The notes: a model not told the origin generated them from the letters alone. A stretch of 64,000 bases of DNA from Deinococcus radiotolerans (GCF_014647435.1 NZ_BMPE01000005.1:1-64000); one strand, 5' to 3'; positions 53,185 to 61,971 are shown, counted from the stretch's first letter. Numbers and translations are program-made.

Positions 53185-53229
53185 TGACCGCACAGAAACT
53201 CGCCGCACCCACGTCCATCTCAACTCAGT

Positions 53230-54657
53230 TCAGGCCAGCCGGTCACTTCCCCTGCTCGTGAATTCCGCCCACGCCCGCGCGAGCCGGTTGACCGCTTCGG
53301 GGATGTGGTCGGGGTGGAGGGTGAAGGGGATGCGGAGGTACTGGTCGGGGAGGGGGGTGACGCCCATGCTGGCGCCGGGGTAGAGGCGTAGGCCGTGGCG
53401 GGCGGCGTGGTGGGTGTAGGCGCTGGTGGTGGGGGTGGGGAGGGTGATCCAGAGGAATTGTCCGCCGGGTGGGGTGGTGAACGTCCAGTCGGGGAGGTGG
53501 GTGCGGATGAGGTGGGCGAGGTGGTTGCGGGCGGGGGTGATGGCGGCGCGGCGTTCGCTGATGAGGGTGGGGAGGTCGGCGAGGAGGTGGAGGGCGAGGT
53601 GCTGGGCGGGTTGGCTGCTGCCGAAGTCGGTGAGGGTCTTGGCCTGTTTGAGGGTGGGGGCGAGGGTGGGGGGGAGGCGGAGCCAGCCGATGCGCAGGCC
53701 CGCCCAGTAGAGCTTGCTGAGGGAGCCGACGTTGAGGATGGGGGCGTGGGGGGCGAGGGTGCTGAGGCGGGGGGGTGGGGGGGTGTCGGTGAAGGGGAGG
53801 TCGAGGAGGGTGTCGTCTTCGAGGGTGGGGAGCCCTGTGTCGTGGAGGTGCGCGGCGAGGTGTTGTCGGGCGGGGTGGGGGAGGGTGGTGCCGGTGGGGT
53901 TGTGGTGGGTGGGGGTGAGGAAGGCGAGGCGGGGGTGGTGGGTGCGGGTCTGGTGGGCGAAGTGGTGGGGGTCGAGGTGCTGGGCGGTGACGGGGGTGCC
54001 GGTGAGGTGGGCGCCGGCGGCGCGCATGACGTCGATGGCGCCGAAGTAGGTGGGGGTTTCGAGGAGGGCGGTGTCGCCGCGTCTGAGGAGGGTGTGGGCG
54101 GTAAGGGCGATGGCCTGCTGGGCGCCGCTGGTGATGAGGATCTGGTCGGGGGTGGTGGGGAGTCCGGCGTGGGTGTAGTGCTGGGCGAGGAGGTCGCGCA
54201 GGTCGGGGAGGCCGTGGGGGTGGTAGGGGCTGTCATAGTGGGCGTGCTGAGCGGCGTCGCGCAGGCGGGTGCGCTGCTGGTCGGTGAGGATGGGGACGGC
54301 GATGGTGAGGTCGATCTCGCTGGGGTGGGCCGCGCCGACGGGGGTGCGCAGGGTCAGGAGGGGTTGGGCGCGGGGGGCGGTGGGGGCGACGTGCGTGCCG
54401 CGTCCGACGTGCCGGGTGAGGTAGCCGCTGGCGGTGAGGTCGTCGAGGGCGGTGACGGCGGTGGCGCGGCTGACCCCGAGCAGGCCAGCGAGGGTGCGTT
54501 CGGCGGGGAGCCGCTGTCCGGGCGTGAGTTCGCCCTGGTCGATGGCGGCCTGGAGGTGGGTGTGCAGGCGGGTGTGCAGGGGGCCGGGGTGGTCGCGCCA
54601 GCCGCGCAGCAGGGCGGCCCAGTGGGGCGCATCGGTCGGGCTGTACGGCGTGGGCAT
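53230..54657 (-). CDS. MocR/GntR type regulator with aminotransferase domain
   Basis: 475-residue PLP-binding regulator. A GntR winged helix (LHTHLQAAIDQGELTPGQRL; LLGVSRATAVTALDDLTASG) is fused to a type I aminotransferase fold with LITSGAQQAIALTAHTLL, FLTPTHHNPTG and NVGSLSKLYWAGLRIGW (PLP Lys). Such proteins sense amino acids or vitamin B6. TACGCT lies 7 nt upstream of the ATG at 54657 on the minus strand. Shares its promoter gap with a BenE transporter. Confidence 0.85.
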   Translation of the reverse strand: MPTPYSPTDAPHWAALLRGWRDHPGPLHTRLHTHLQAAIDQGELTPGQRLPAERTLAGLLGVSRATAVTALDDLTASGYLTRHVGRGTHVAPTAPRAQPLLTLRTPVGAAHPSEIDLTIAVPILTDQQRTRLRDAAQHAHYDSPYHPHGLPDLRDLLAQHYTHAGLPTTPDQILITSGAQQAIALTAHTLLRRGDTALLETPTYFGAIDVMRAAGAHLTGTPVTAQHLDPHHFAHQTRTHHPRLAFLTPTHHNPTGTTLPHPARQHLAAHLHDTGLPTLEDDTLLDLPFTDTPPPPRLSTLAPHAPILNVGSLSKLYWAGLRIGWLRLPPTLAPTLKQAKTLTDFGSSQPAQHLALHLLADLPTLISERRAAITPARNHLAHLIRTHLPDWTFTTPPGGQFLWITLPTPTTSAYTHHAARHGLRLYPGASMGVTPLPDQYLRIPFTLHPDHIPEAVNRLARAWAEFTSRGSDRLA

Positions 54658-54670
54658 GCGCTTCAGCGTA

Positions 54671-54701
54671 CAGGCCAATCTGTCTGGATGAGCAGGCCAA
54701 T
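54671..54701. promoter_or_regulatory. Direct repeats between MocR and BenE genes
   Basis: CAGGCCAAT occurs at 54671-54679 and 54693-54701, 22 nt from start to start, about two helical turns, and an inverted GGGCCATTG follows (54706-54714). MocR proteins commonly bind such direct repeats, so this is the likely operator. Confidence 0.5.
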
Positions 54702-54755
54702 GCGCGGGCCATTGCCTCTGCCGCCGGGGGGCCATTCGGGTGCACACTCTGGGGC

Positions 54756-55967
54756 ATGACCACGCTCCCTGCCGCCAGTCCTGCGCCCTCGTTCTGGCGG
54801 GATTCGCACCCCAGCGCGGTGCTGGCCGGGCTGATCACCATGCTGATCGGCTGGGCGGGCCCGAACGTGCTGATCTACTCGGTGGCGCAGGCCGCCCACC
54901 TCAGCGACGCTCAGGCGATGTCGTGGCTGTGGGCGCACGCGCTGCTGGCGGGCCTGACCGGGATCATTCTGAGCCTGCGTACCCGCATGCCGATCCTGGT
55001 GACCTGGAGCACGCCGGGCATCGCGCTGCTCGTGACGGCCCTGCCGGGTATCCCGTTCCCGGAGGCAGTAGGGGCGTTCCTGACGTCGGGGCTGCTGGTG
55101 CTGGGCCTGGGGTTGTTCCCGCCGCTCACCAGGGCGCTCCAGAGCATCCCCGCGCCGCTGGCGGCCGCGCTGAACGCCGCGATCCTCCTGCCCTTCGGGT
55201 TCCGGGCGCTCCAGGCATTCGGCACCGCCCCCACGCTGGTGGGCGTGATGATCGCCGCGTACTTCGCGCTGCGGCTCGTCGCGCCGCGCTGGGCGGTGGC
55301 GGGCGTGCTGCTGACCGGCGTGGTCGCCAGCGGCGTCCTGAACCTGTGGCAGCCGCAGCCCGTCGCGCTGGCCCTGACCCGCCCGGAATTCGTGCTCCCG
55401 CAGTTCAGCCTGCACGCCACCCTGAACCTCGCGCTGCCGCTCACGCTCCTGGCGTTCACGGGGCAGTTCGTGCCGGGTTTCGGCGTCCTGAAGGCCAGCG
55501 GCTACGAGCCCGCGCCCGGCCCGATCCTGCGCGCCTGCGGCATCGCCAGCAGTGCCGCCGCGTTCGCCGGGTGCCACAATCTCACCCTGGGGGCGCTGCT
55601 GGCGAACATCGTCACGGGTCCCGAGGCGCACCCCGACGCGCGCAAACGCTACACCGCCGCCGTCTGGGCCGGCGTGTTCAACATGGTCGTGGCGCTGTTC
55701 GCGGGCACCGTACTGCACCTGCTGGGCCTCCTCCCCACCCAGGCCATCGCCGCACTCGCCGGACTGGCCCTGCTCGCCGCCATGGGCAGCAGCCTCCAGG
55801 CCGCCTTCCAGGGCGCCCAGACCGGAAGCCTCGCCGCGCCCGTCGTCCTGCTCGTCGCCCTCAGCAGCATCACCCCGCTCGGCATCGGCGCGCCCTTCTG
55901 GGGCATCCTGGCTGGGCTGATCGTGTACGCCATCGAGCGGCGGCCGCTCAGACCGGCGGCCCGCTGA
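54756..55967 (+). CDS. BenE family benzoate/proton symporter
   Basis: 403-residue inner membrane transporter with about 12 helices. The family pattern is visible: VLAGLITMLIGWAGPNVLIY, LRTRMPILVTWSTPGIALLV and GYEPAPGPILRACGI. The aromatic acid specificity is inferred from the family; no benzoate genes are near, though phenylacetate genes are in the same window. Divergent from the MocR gene, which may regulate it. Confidence 0.84.
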   Translation: MTTLPAASPAPSFWRDSHPSAVLAGLITMLIGWAGPNVLIYSVAQAAHLSDAQAMSWLWAHALLAGLTGIILSLRTRMPILVTWSTPGIALLVTALPGIPFPEAVGAFLTSGLLVLGLGLFPPLTRALQSIPAPLAAALNAAILLPFGFRALQAFGTAPTLVGVMIAAYFALRLVAPRWAVAGVLLTGVVASGVLNLWQPQPVALALTRPEFVLPQFSLHATLNLALPLTLLAFTGQFVPGFGVLKASGYEPAPGPILRACGIASSAAAFAGCHNLTLGALLANIVTGPEAHPDARKRYTAAVWAGVFNMVVALFAGTVLHLLGLLPTQAIAALAGLALLAAMGSSLQAAFQGAQTGSLAAPVVLLVALSSITPLGIGAPFWGILAGLIVYAIERRPLRPAAR

Positions 55968-56475
55968 CTGCCCCGGCGCTGACCTGCGCGGCGATGAGGT
56001 GCGCGCAGGTCAGCGCGTCGCGGCCCGTGGTGTCCACCGTCAGGTCGTACTGCACGCCCCGGTGCACCAGCGCCCCCTGCGCGCGGGCCGTGCCGGTCAC
56101 GAGGTCGCCCCGCGCGCAGTGGCGACCTCCGGGTCACACTGGACTCCCACCCACAGCACCGCCAGGCCGGCCAGGGCTGCCTGCCAGCGCGCCTGCGAGG
56201 CCGCGCCACCCAGGAACACCTCGTCCACGATCACGGGCACGCCTGCGCGGGCGACTTGCGCCACGCCCAGACTCCACGCGGTATCCACGCGGCGGAACAC
56301 CTCCCCGGTGGCGATGGTGCCGTCCGCCGTCCCCGGATTCCCGCAGCGACGCGGGCAGCGCCGCGACCAGCGTGTCGGTGCTCAGCGTGAGCCACACGCC
56401 GGGCAGCAGCGCCTGAAGGTGGCGGGCTATGCTGGAGCTGGACCCGCCATTGAGGACGATCACCTGAACGCTCAT
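55948..56475 (-). pseudogene. Chloramphenicol phosphotransferase-like kinase, degraded
   Basis: Reading across three frames restores a CPT-like protein: VQVIVLNGGSSSSIARHLQ, LTLSTDTLVAALPASLRESG, then (next frame) IATGEVFRRVDTAWSLGV and VPVIVDEVFLGG, VLWVGVQCDPEVATAR, then (third frame) LVTGTARAQGALVHRGVQYD and LTVDTTGRDALTCAHLIAAQ. Frameshifts lie near 56320 and 56110. The P-loop reads GGSSSSIAR instead of the family GGSSxGKSxI, that is, three codons including the Walker lysine are missing. Not functional. It overlaps the 3' end of the BenE gene. Confidence 0.72.
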
Positions 56476-56842
56476 GACCCCACCCTACCCGTCCCCTGAC
56501 AGCCGGATACAGCGGCGCCGCGCCGCGTGGCAGGCCCTCTCGGCCCTGTTCCTGGACACCGAGGTCGACCCGGCGGACGTGGCGTTGCAGCTGCGCGCCA
56601 CGGGCTTCAGCCTGCCGGAACTGCGGCAGATCCTGCGCGCCGAGGTGGCCCCGGTGCTGGGCGGCAACCTGCTGAGTGTGGCGGGCGTGTGGGCCGCCTT
56701 CGACCTGTCCAGCCTTGAGGACCGCTTCCGGGCAGGCCGGGCGCGGCCCACGCTGACCGGTGCGCTGGCCCTACGCTTGATCCGCGCCGACTGGCAGGCG
56801 GTGGAGGCTCGGTTCAGGGCAGAACAGGCGCCGGGCAGTTGA
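56474..56842 (+). CDS. DUF7079-like protein of unknown function
   Basis: 122-residue cytoplasmic protein, mostly helical (RRRAAWQALSALFLDTEVD; LRATGFSLPELRQILRAEVAPVL). It resembles small proteins grouped as DUF7079, with the L-D-T-E segment after an aromatic-rich helix. Function unknown. Its start overlaps the start of the degraded kinase on the other strand. Confidence 0.6.
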   Translation: MTPPYPSPDSRIQRRRAAWQALSALFLDTEVDPADVALQLRATGFSLPELRQILRAEVAPVLGGNLLSVAGVWAAFDLSSLEDRFRAGRARPTLTGALALRLIRADWQAVEARFRAEQAPGS

Positions 56843-57046
56843 CAGATGGCGAAACGCCTGTCATACTTGTGTTTCTGACCTGACGAGGTCGTGCCGTGCC
56901 TATCCCGCTGGTTCTCACGAGCGAACGTCCACTTCGGACTCTGCGCGAGTTTTCGCGCCCCGGCACTGGAAAGGCATCACTGCACTTGAGGGAGGCGTCC
57001 ACCTCTGGGATTCACAAAAAACGGACGCGCGAGCAGGTGACACTGG

Positions 57047-57622
57047 TCAACCCAGTCCGTCTGCACCATCAGAGCAGCCCCTCAGCGGGCTGCTTTCTCT
57101 TTGGGCATGCAGCCATGTCAGGACGCCGGGAAGCACGTCCTCCTGGGTGGTGTCCACGGTCAGGCAGGGGGCGCCGCCCAGGTCGAGTGGCGTCCAGCAG
57201 CAGTGAGCAGGCAGGGTCGCGTACTCCATCGGGAGGTCGATCCCGGGTCGGCGCCCCGACGCCACCCGCGCGTCATGCCGCGCCTGGAGGACGTCCACGG
57301 GCGCGTGGCAGAACACCTGTACAGTCCTCGCCCCGTGTGCCTGGGCCAGCTTCAGGATGTGCGCCTCGCTGACCCCATGGTAGAAATGCGTTTCCAGCAG
57401 CGTATCCACGCCCGCCGCGAGCGTCACACCCGCCACGTGCCACAGCAGGTCAAAGCTCAGCGGGCCTGACACGGCGCCCGGAAGGTCCGGCATCCGGGCC
57501 AGCAGCAGCGCCTTGTACTCGTCTTTCGTCACGAACGGCATCCGAAGCGCCGCGGCCAGCCGCACGCCCAGCGTGGATTTCCCGGATGCTGGCATCCCCG
57601 ACACGACCAGCAGCAGTGGCAT
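57047..57622 (-). CDS. P-loop kinase-like (AAA/zeta-type) protein
   Basis: 191-residue small ATP-binding protein. VVSGMPASGKSTLGVRLAAAL has Walker A; FVTKDEYKALLL, TLLETHFYHGVSEAH, VFCHAPVDVLQARHDAR and VDTTQED complete a kinase/phosphotransferase fold seen in zeta-toxin and gluconate-kinase-like proteins. TACCCT lies 7 nt before the ATG. Its last residues overlap a plus-strand hairpin with T-run (57074-57096). Substrate unknown. Confidence 0.75.
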   Translation of the reverse strand: MPLLLVVSGMPASGKSTLGVRLAAALRMPFVTKDEYKALLLARMPDLPGAVSGPLSFDLLWHVAGVTLAAGVDTLLETHFYHGVSEAHILKLAQAHGARTVQVFCHAPVDVLQARHDARVASGRRPGIDLPMEYATLPAHCCWTPLDLGGAPCLTVDTTQEDVLPGVLTWLHAQRESSPLRGCSDGADGLG

Positions 57623-57725
57623 GCCCGGCAGGGTAGCACCCCACCGGCCGGCTCAGCCGCGCGGCTGCCCACCTCACCGCGCGTCTCCGGGCACGCCAGC
57701 GGCCGACCGTGAGGTCCGCCTGCGG

Positions 57726-59963
57726 TCAGGGCGCGCAGGTGGCCGTGTCCACCGCGGGGTGGAACTGCACCGCGCAGCGGCGGGTGCCGTCCGGACCGCC
57801 CCGCAACTCGCCAGTCCGGACGGTGGTGCCCCGCTCGACCAGGCCGTAGCCCTCGTCATCCAGGGGGATCAGTTCGCCGTTCAGGAGCAGGTCGGCATTC
57901 ACGGCGGGCTGCCCGGGCGCCCAGAAGAAACGCACGAAGGAGGACACCGTGAAGTTCGCGCGCCAGTCCACGGTGGTCAGGCCCAGGGGTGCCGGGCGGA
58001 CCTCCAGGGTGCTGCTGCCCACCGCGATGCCCAGCGGCAGCTCGCGGGTGTTCACGCGCAGCGTGAGGGTCTGCGCGGGCGTGGGCTGCGGAATCAGGAC
58101 GTCCCCGCGCGGGTCGGTGAGGATGACCGCGCCGCCATCCACGATCAGGGGCAGGCCCGGCACGCCCGTGCGGACCAGGACGCCCCGCTGCACCAGGGCC
58201 GGACTGAGCCGCCACTGCCCGTTCACCCTGCTGAGAGCGCCGGTCACCTGACCTTCCGCGCCCGTCAGACTGGCGCTCAGATTCAGCGCGACGTCCCGCG
58301 TGTACCCGTACGCGGCGTTCACGTTCTCCGGACTGACCCGGACGGCCACCACCTGATTCGCGGTGGGCGTGTACGTCAGCGTGGCGGCGGGCGTCACCGC
58401 GCCGGGCGCGCCCGCTGCCGTGACCTCCCCCCGGAGGTCCGGGGTGAATACGTACGAGCCGCGCACCTGCACGCTGTACCCGCTGGGCGCGACGGTGCCG
58501 CTCAGGCTGATCGCGCTGCGGTCATTGAGTTTGCGGGACGTGCCCAGCGCCGCCTCCCAGGAGCGGGGCGTGAACGCCGTGGCGACCGAGCCGCTCAGGA
58601 ACCACGGATCGCTGTCGTACGAGGCGCGCAGGCTCACGGTGCTGCGCGGCAGGTCCCCGATGGGCACGCTGGCGCGGGCCTGCGTGTTCAGCGGCCCCCG
58701 CGCGTACGACACGCCGCCATTCAGTGTGGTGGTCACGCGCGCGGGGGCCGCGTCTGGAGCCGGTGTGCGTTTCACCTGCAGGCCCACCACGCCGGACAGG
58801 CTCTCCCCGTCGGGCAGGTGATCCGCGTTCAGCGCGACCTGCGCGCCAGCGGCCAGCGTGCCGTCCGCGCCGAGCTGCACGCTGCCCTGCGCGGCCAGCG
58901 TGCGCGTCAGGGTGGACTGCGCACTCAGCTGCCCCACCCAGCGGCCCGCGCTCAGGCCCAGCGTGGCGCGCGCCGTGAGGTCCTGGCCGGGCGTGACCGC
59001 GTCATCGTCCGGCACGGCGATCGTCTGCTCGGTCACGCCCGCCTCGCTGTCCAGCTGCAACTGAATGACGTTCCGGCTGGCGTCCAGGGGAATGTTCGTC
59101 AGGTGCACTTCGCCCGCACCGACGCTCACGACGCCCAGCGTCCGCGCGTTCACCCGCACCGTGATGTCCGCCGGGGCTTCCAGGAACAGGGTCACGTCCG
59201 GGTACAGGCGCGGCGTGATCCGCTCGTACGTGGCGGTCAGGCCGGTGAAGGCCCCCGCAGTGAAGCCCGGCTGCGTGCTGCCCGGCTCCGCGTTCACCGC
59301 GCCGTACAGCGTGACTTCCGGCGTGACCGCGTACTGCGCGGTGGCGCGGGCTGTGACCGTCCGCGCCGCCTGCGGGTCGGGGCTACGCGGGTCAATGGTG
59401 CCCAGGACGCCCACGTAGCCCGTGGCGCGCGCCGTGGCCCCACCGACCCCCACGTACGCCTGCGTGACGCCCAGCCCGGCGGGCTGACCGTCCGGCTGGC
59501 GGTACGTGGCGCTGGACCACACGCCGAAATCCACGCCCGTGGCCGGTTGCCCGGCAGGCGTGACGGACTTCAGGGCGCGGCTTACGTCAACGTGGCGCTG
59601 ACCCAGGAAGGTGGGCTGCGGCCGGATCAGCAGGTCCTGACGCTCCTCGCGGTACGTGACGGTCAGGTCCGGTTTCAGGCGCACGAAGGCCACACCGTCA
59701 CAGTCGACGCGCTCGGCCACATACCCCTGCTCATCGGGGCGCAGCAGGTCAGGGGGCAGCAGCGCGTCCAGGAGCTGCCCATCCTGCACGTCCAGCCGCA
59801 CGACCTGACTACCCCGCTCGCTCTGCCCCAGGCGCACGTTCAGCAGCAGTTCCGGCGCGTCGCAGCTGGCCGCAGCGTGCCCGGTCAGGAGCGCGCTCAG
59901 GATCAGCCCGGCGCGCAGCTCAGGGGACAGGGATGGTCTGCGTGCGCGTCTGCCCGTTCTCAT
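57726..59963 (-). CDS. Fimbrial usher, archaic chaperone-usher type
   Basis: 745-residue outer membrane beta-barrel through which pilin subunits are exported. An N-terminal signal (LRAGLILSALLTGHAAA), the N-terminal periplasmic part (LLLNVRLGQSERGSQVVRL), barrel strands with alternating pattern, and the plug-type segment (LFLEAPADITVRVNA, GEVHLTNIP) are seen; the C-terminal end (NADLLLNGELIPLDDEGYGL; two Cys) fits the archaic group. Its start lies within the end of the chaperone gene (44-nt overlap). Last gene of the cluster. Confidence 0.82.
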   Translation of the reverse strand: MRTGRRARRPSLSPELRAGLILSALLTGHAAASCDAPELLLNVRLGQSERGSQVVRLDVQDGQLLDALLPPDLLRPDEQGYVAERVDCDGVAFVRLKPDLTVTYREERQDLLIRPQPTFLGQRHVDVSRALKSVTPAGQPATGVDFGVWSSATYRQPDGQPAGLGVTQAYVGVGGATARATGYVGVLGTIDPRSPDPQAARTVTARATAQYAVTPEVTLYGAVNAEPGSTQPGFTAGAFTGLTATYERITPRLYPDVTLFLEAPADITVRVNARTLGVVSVGAGEVHLTNIPLDASRNVIQLQLDSEAGVTEQTIAVPDDDAVTPGQDLTARATLGLSAGRWVGQLSAQSTLTRTLAAQGSVQLGADGTLAAGAQVALNADHLPDGESLSGVVGLQVKRTPAPDAAPARVTTTLNGGVSYARGPLNTQARASVPIGDLPRSTVSLRASYDSDPWFLSGSVATAFTPRSWEAALGTSRKLNDRSAISLSGTVAPSGYSVQVRGSYVFTPDLRGEVTAAGAPGAVTPAATLTYTPTANQVVAVRVSPENVNAAYGYTRDVALNLSASLTGAEGQVTGALSRVNGQWRLSPALVQRGVLVRTGVPGLPLIVDGGAVILTDPRGDVLIPQPTPAQTLTLRVNTRELPLGIAVGSSTLEVRPAPLGLTTVDWRANFTVSSFVRFFWAPGQPAVNADLLLNGELIPLDDEGYGLVERGTTVRTGELRGGPDGTRRCAVQFHPAVDTATCAP

Positions 59964-60669
59964 CGACGTACCTCAGGGTGAGAGGGCCGCTGGCGTCGGC
60001 CAGGCCGCTCAACGTGAACACCTGCGTGGTGCCGGCCAGCGCGGCGATCACCTGGATGGACTGCGCGCCGCTGCCCCGGGTGACGGTCACATTCCGGTAC
60101 ACGCTGCGGCGCGCGCCGCTGTTCCTCACGGTCAGGGTCACGTCGGCGCCACTGCGGGCCGCGGTCAGACTGACGTTCGCTTTCGCGTCCGGCTGCGTCA
60201 CGTAGACCGGCAGCGAGAAACTCAGGGCGACATTCAGGGCCGCCCTGCTGTCCTTCCCGAGGGCCGTATTGATGGTGGGCAGGGCCACACCCTCCACCGC
60301 CTCCTGCTGCACGTACACGCGGTACGTGAGCTCCGTCTCGCCCGGCTTCTTCCGCACGCCGATGCGGATCACCTGCGACGCGCCGGGCTTGATCGTGAAA
60401 CTGGACGGATTCACGATCAGGTCGCGCGTGTCGTCCAGTTGCAGGGTGCCGTTCACCACCCGCCACAGTTTCGGCGTGACGACGAAGCGTGCGGGCGTGG
60501 CCGTGCCATTGGTGATCACGGTCTCCGTCACGAGGTTCTTCGTGGCGTCAATGTTCAGGATGGTGGGATTGAACCCGAACGTCTGGGCGGAACCGCTGAC
60601 GCCGCAGGCGCACAGGAGAGCGCAGGGCAGCAGGGCGCGGCGCAGGTTCGGGGTGGCAGGTGAAAACAC
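59920..60669 (-). CDS. Fimbrial periplasmic chaperone (archaic, CsuC-like)
   Basis: 249-residue two-domain Ig-like chaperone. Signal peptide LLPCALLCACGVSGSA, then FGFNPTILNIDATKN, PKLWRVVNGTLQLDD, LIVNPSSFTIKPGASQVIRI and VRKKPGETELTYRVYVQQ, which is the conserved pilin-binding strand region. It delivers spore coat U subunits to the usher. Confidence 0.84.
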   Translation of the reverse strand: MFSPATPNLRRALLPCALLCACGVSGSAQTFGFNPTILNIDATKNLVTETVITNGTATPARFVVTPKLWRVVNGTLQLDDTRDLIVNPSSFTIKPGASQVIRIGVRKKPGETELTYRVYVQQEAVEGVALPTINTALGKDSRAALNVALSFSLPVYVTQPDAKANVSLTAARSGADVTLTVRNSGARRSVYRNVTVTRGSGAQSIQVIAALAGTTQVFTLSGLADASGPLTLRYVDENGQTRTQTIPVP

Positions 60670-60690
60670 ACGGACTCCTTTGGGGGCGGA

Positions 60691-61095
60691 TCAGGGCTGA
60701 GTGGAATGGACGGTCAGGGTCATGGCCGCGCTGTACGGCCCGACCGGCACCCACTGCCCAGCCGGGAACTTCAGGGTGAACCGCAGCGTCTGCGTGCCCT
60801 CAAAGCGCAGGCCCGAGAGCAGCGCCGCGCCATTCAGGGCCTGCAGGCTCAGCGTGCGGGTGCCCTGGCGCAGCTGCAGGTTCAGGTGCGGTCCACTGGC
60901 CTGCACACCGGGTCCACTGAGCAGCAGCAGGGCACTGTCCCGGGGCCCCTTGCACGTGACCAGAACGCTCAGCGTGCCGGTGGCCGCCGCGTTCAGCGCG
61001 GAGTACTCGGGCAGGCTCAGCTGGGTCTGCTGCACGGCGCAGGTGGCGCGGGCGCCGCCGCAGCTGAGAAGCATCAGGATCAACAGTCGTCGCAT
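60691..61095 (-). CDS. Spore coat U domain protein, minor fimbrial subunit
   Basis: 134 residues: signal peptide LLILMLLSCGGARA, then CAVQQTQLSLPEYSAL at the start of the mature protein and LSVLVTCKGP, with the two cysteines expected for a disulfide in this family, then FTLKFPAGQWVPVGPYSAAM. AGAGG lies 6 nt upstream of the ATG. Second subunit gene of the cluster; shorter than the major one. Confidence 0.78.
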   Translation of the reverse strand: MRRLLILMLLSCGGARATCAVQQTQLSLPEYSALNAAATGTLSVLVTCKGPRDSALLLLSGPGVQASGPHLNLQLRQGTRTLSLQALNGAALLSGLRFEGTQTLRFTLKFPAGQWVPVGPYSAAMTLTVHSTQP

Positions 61096-61205
61096 GGGAC
61101 CTCTGTTACGCCATTCGTATCCGGCGCGAACGGTGTGGGCTGGCACGTCGGGCGTCGTCGCGGCCGACTCCTGACCCCTGCTGGGGCGGCCCTTGGCCTG
61201 CGCGT

Positions 61206-61254
61206 CCCCTGGAGTCCGCGTGACCTGTTCAGTAGGGGGCTGAACAGCCAGGGG
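61206..61254 (-). promoter_or_regulatory. Intercistronic nested hairpin in the fimbria operon
   Basis: A perfect 8-bp stem CTGTTCAG (61225-61232) / CTGAACAG (61240-61247) lies inside an outer CCCCTGG (61206-61212) / CCAGGGG (61248-61254) pair. It sits between the major subunit gene and the rest of the operon and may reduce downstream expression or protect the upstream mRNA. Confidence 0.5.
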
Positions 61255-61303
61255 TGGACGCGGGGGCCAGCTGGCCGGATGCGCCCACCCCAGTTCACGT
61301 GAG

Positions 61304-61879
61304 TTAGTAGTCGACGTTCAGGGTGAGGGTGCCGGTGTAGTCGCCCACCATGGCTTCAAACCAGCCCGCGTCGGGCGTGAAGCTGGCGTCCATGCCGTAC
61401 GTGTCGCCGTTGCCGCTGGCCATGTTGTACTTGGTGATGTTCACGGTGTAGTTGCCGCGCAGGTTCTTGTTGTCATCGCCCGCGTTCCAGGTGCCCTGCC
61501 AGCCGTTCAGGACCAGGGTCAGGCGGCCGCTGAAGGACACGTTCGAGGTCTGAGGCGAGTTCATTTCACCGGCCTGGAAGCTCTGGGTGGCGCCGTTCAC
61601 GGCGAAGTTCACGCCGGTGCCGGTCTGGCAGCGCAGCATGGGGGTGGAGCTGCCCTCGCCGAAGCCCGTGCCGGGAGCGCCCAGGTTCAGGGCTTCAGGG
61701 TTGACGTCGGTGCCGTTGTACGTGCCGGTCTGGCTGGTGTAGCTGCTGGCCAGGGCCACGGCGCAGCCGGGCACCACGGTGGTCTTGAAGATCAGGTCCG
61801 TGCTGGCACGGCCTTCGGAACGGCCAGCGTTGGCGACGGAGAGGGTAAGGGCAGCGAACAGCATCATTGCTTTTTTCAT
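61304..61879 (-). CDS. Spore coat U domain protein, probable major fimbrial subunit
   Basis: 191 residues. Signal peptide KKAMMLFAALTLSVANA, then an N-terminal strand (STDLIFKTTVVPGCAVAL) that could be the donor strand, two cysteines (GCAV, MLRCQTG), and FTPDAGWFEAMVGDYTGTLT at the end, the conserved closing strand of the SCPU fold. GGGAGG lies 6 nt before the ATG at 61879. First gene after the strong promoter, so it should be the most abundant. Confidence 0.85.
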   Translation of the reverse strand: MKKAMMLFAALTLSVANAGRSEGRASTDLIFKTTVVPGCAVALASSYTSQTGTYNGTDVNPEALNLGAPGTGFGEGSSTPMLRCQTGTGVNFAVNGATQSFQAGEMNSPQTSNVSFSGRLTLVLNGWQGTWNAGDDNKNLRGNYTVNITKYNMASGNGDTYGMDASFTPDAGWFEAMVGDYTGTLTLNVDY

Positions 61880-61971
61880 GACAGCCTCCCTCCGCATGGA
61901 GTGACGTCAGCACGCCAGCACGGCGACGCCGTGCCAGTCGGGCGCTGAAGCACCACGAGCGGAATGACCGG

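Noticed and set aside
52658..53261. Two short open frames with Pro/Gln-rich ends in the foldback element
   Set aside because: They are translations of the two inverted arms and share sequence only because of the repeat.
53395..54759. Gly/Val-rich plus-strand frame opposite the MocR gene
   Set aside because: Composition is the complement of Pro/Thr-rich codons of the MocR gene; it resembles no protein family.
56896..57372. Possible gene on the plus strand between the DUF7079-like gene and the kinase
   Set aside because: No ribosome binding site, no -10 hexamer near the start, and the second half lies antisense to the well-supported kinase gene.
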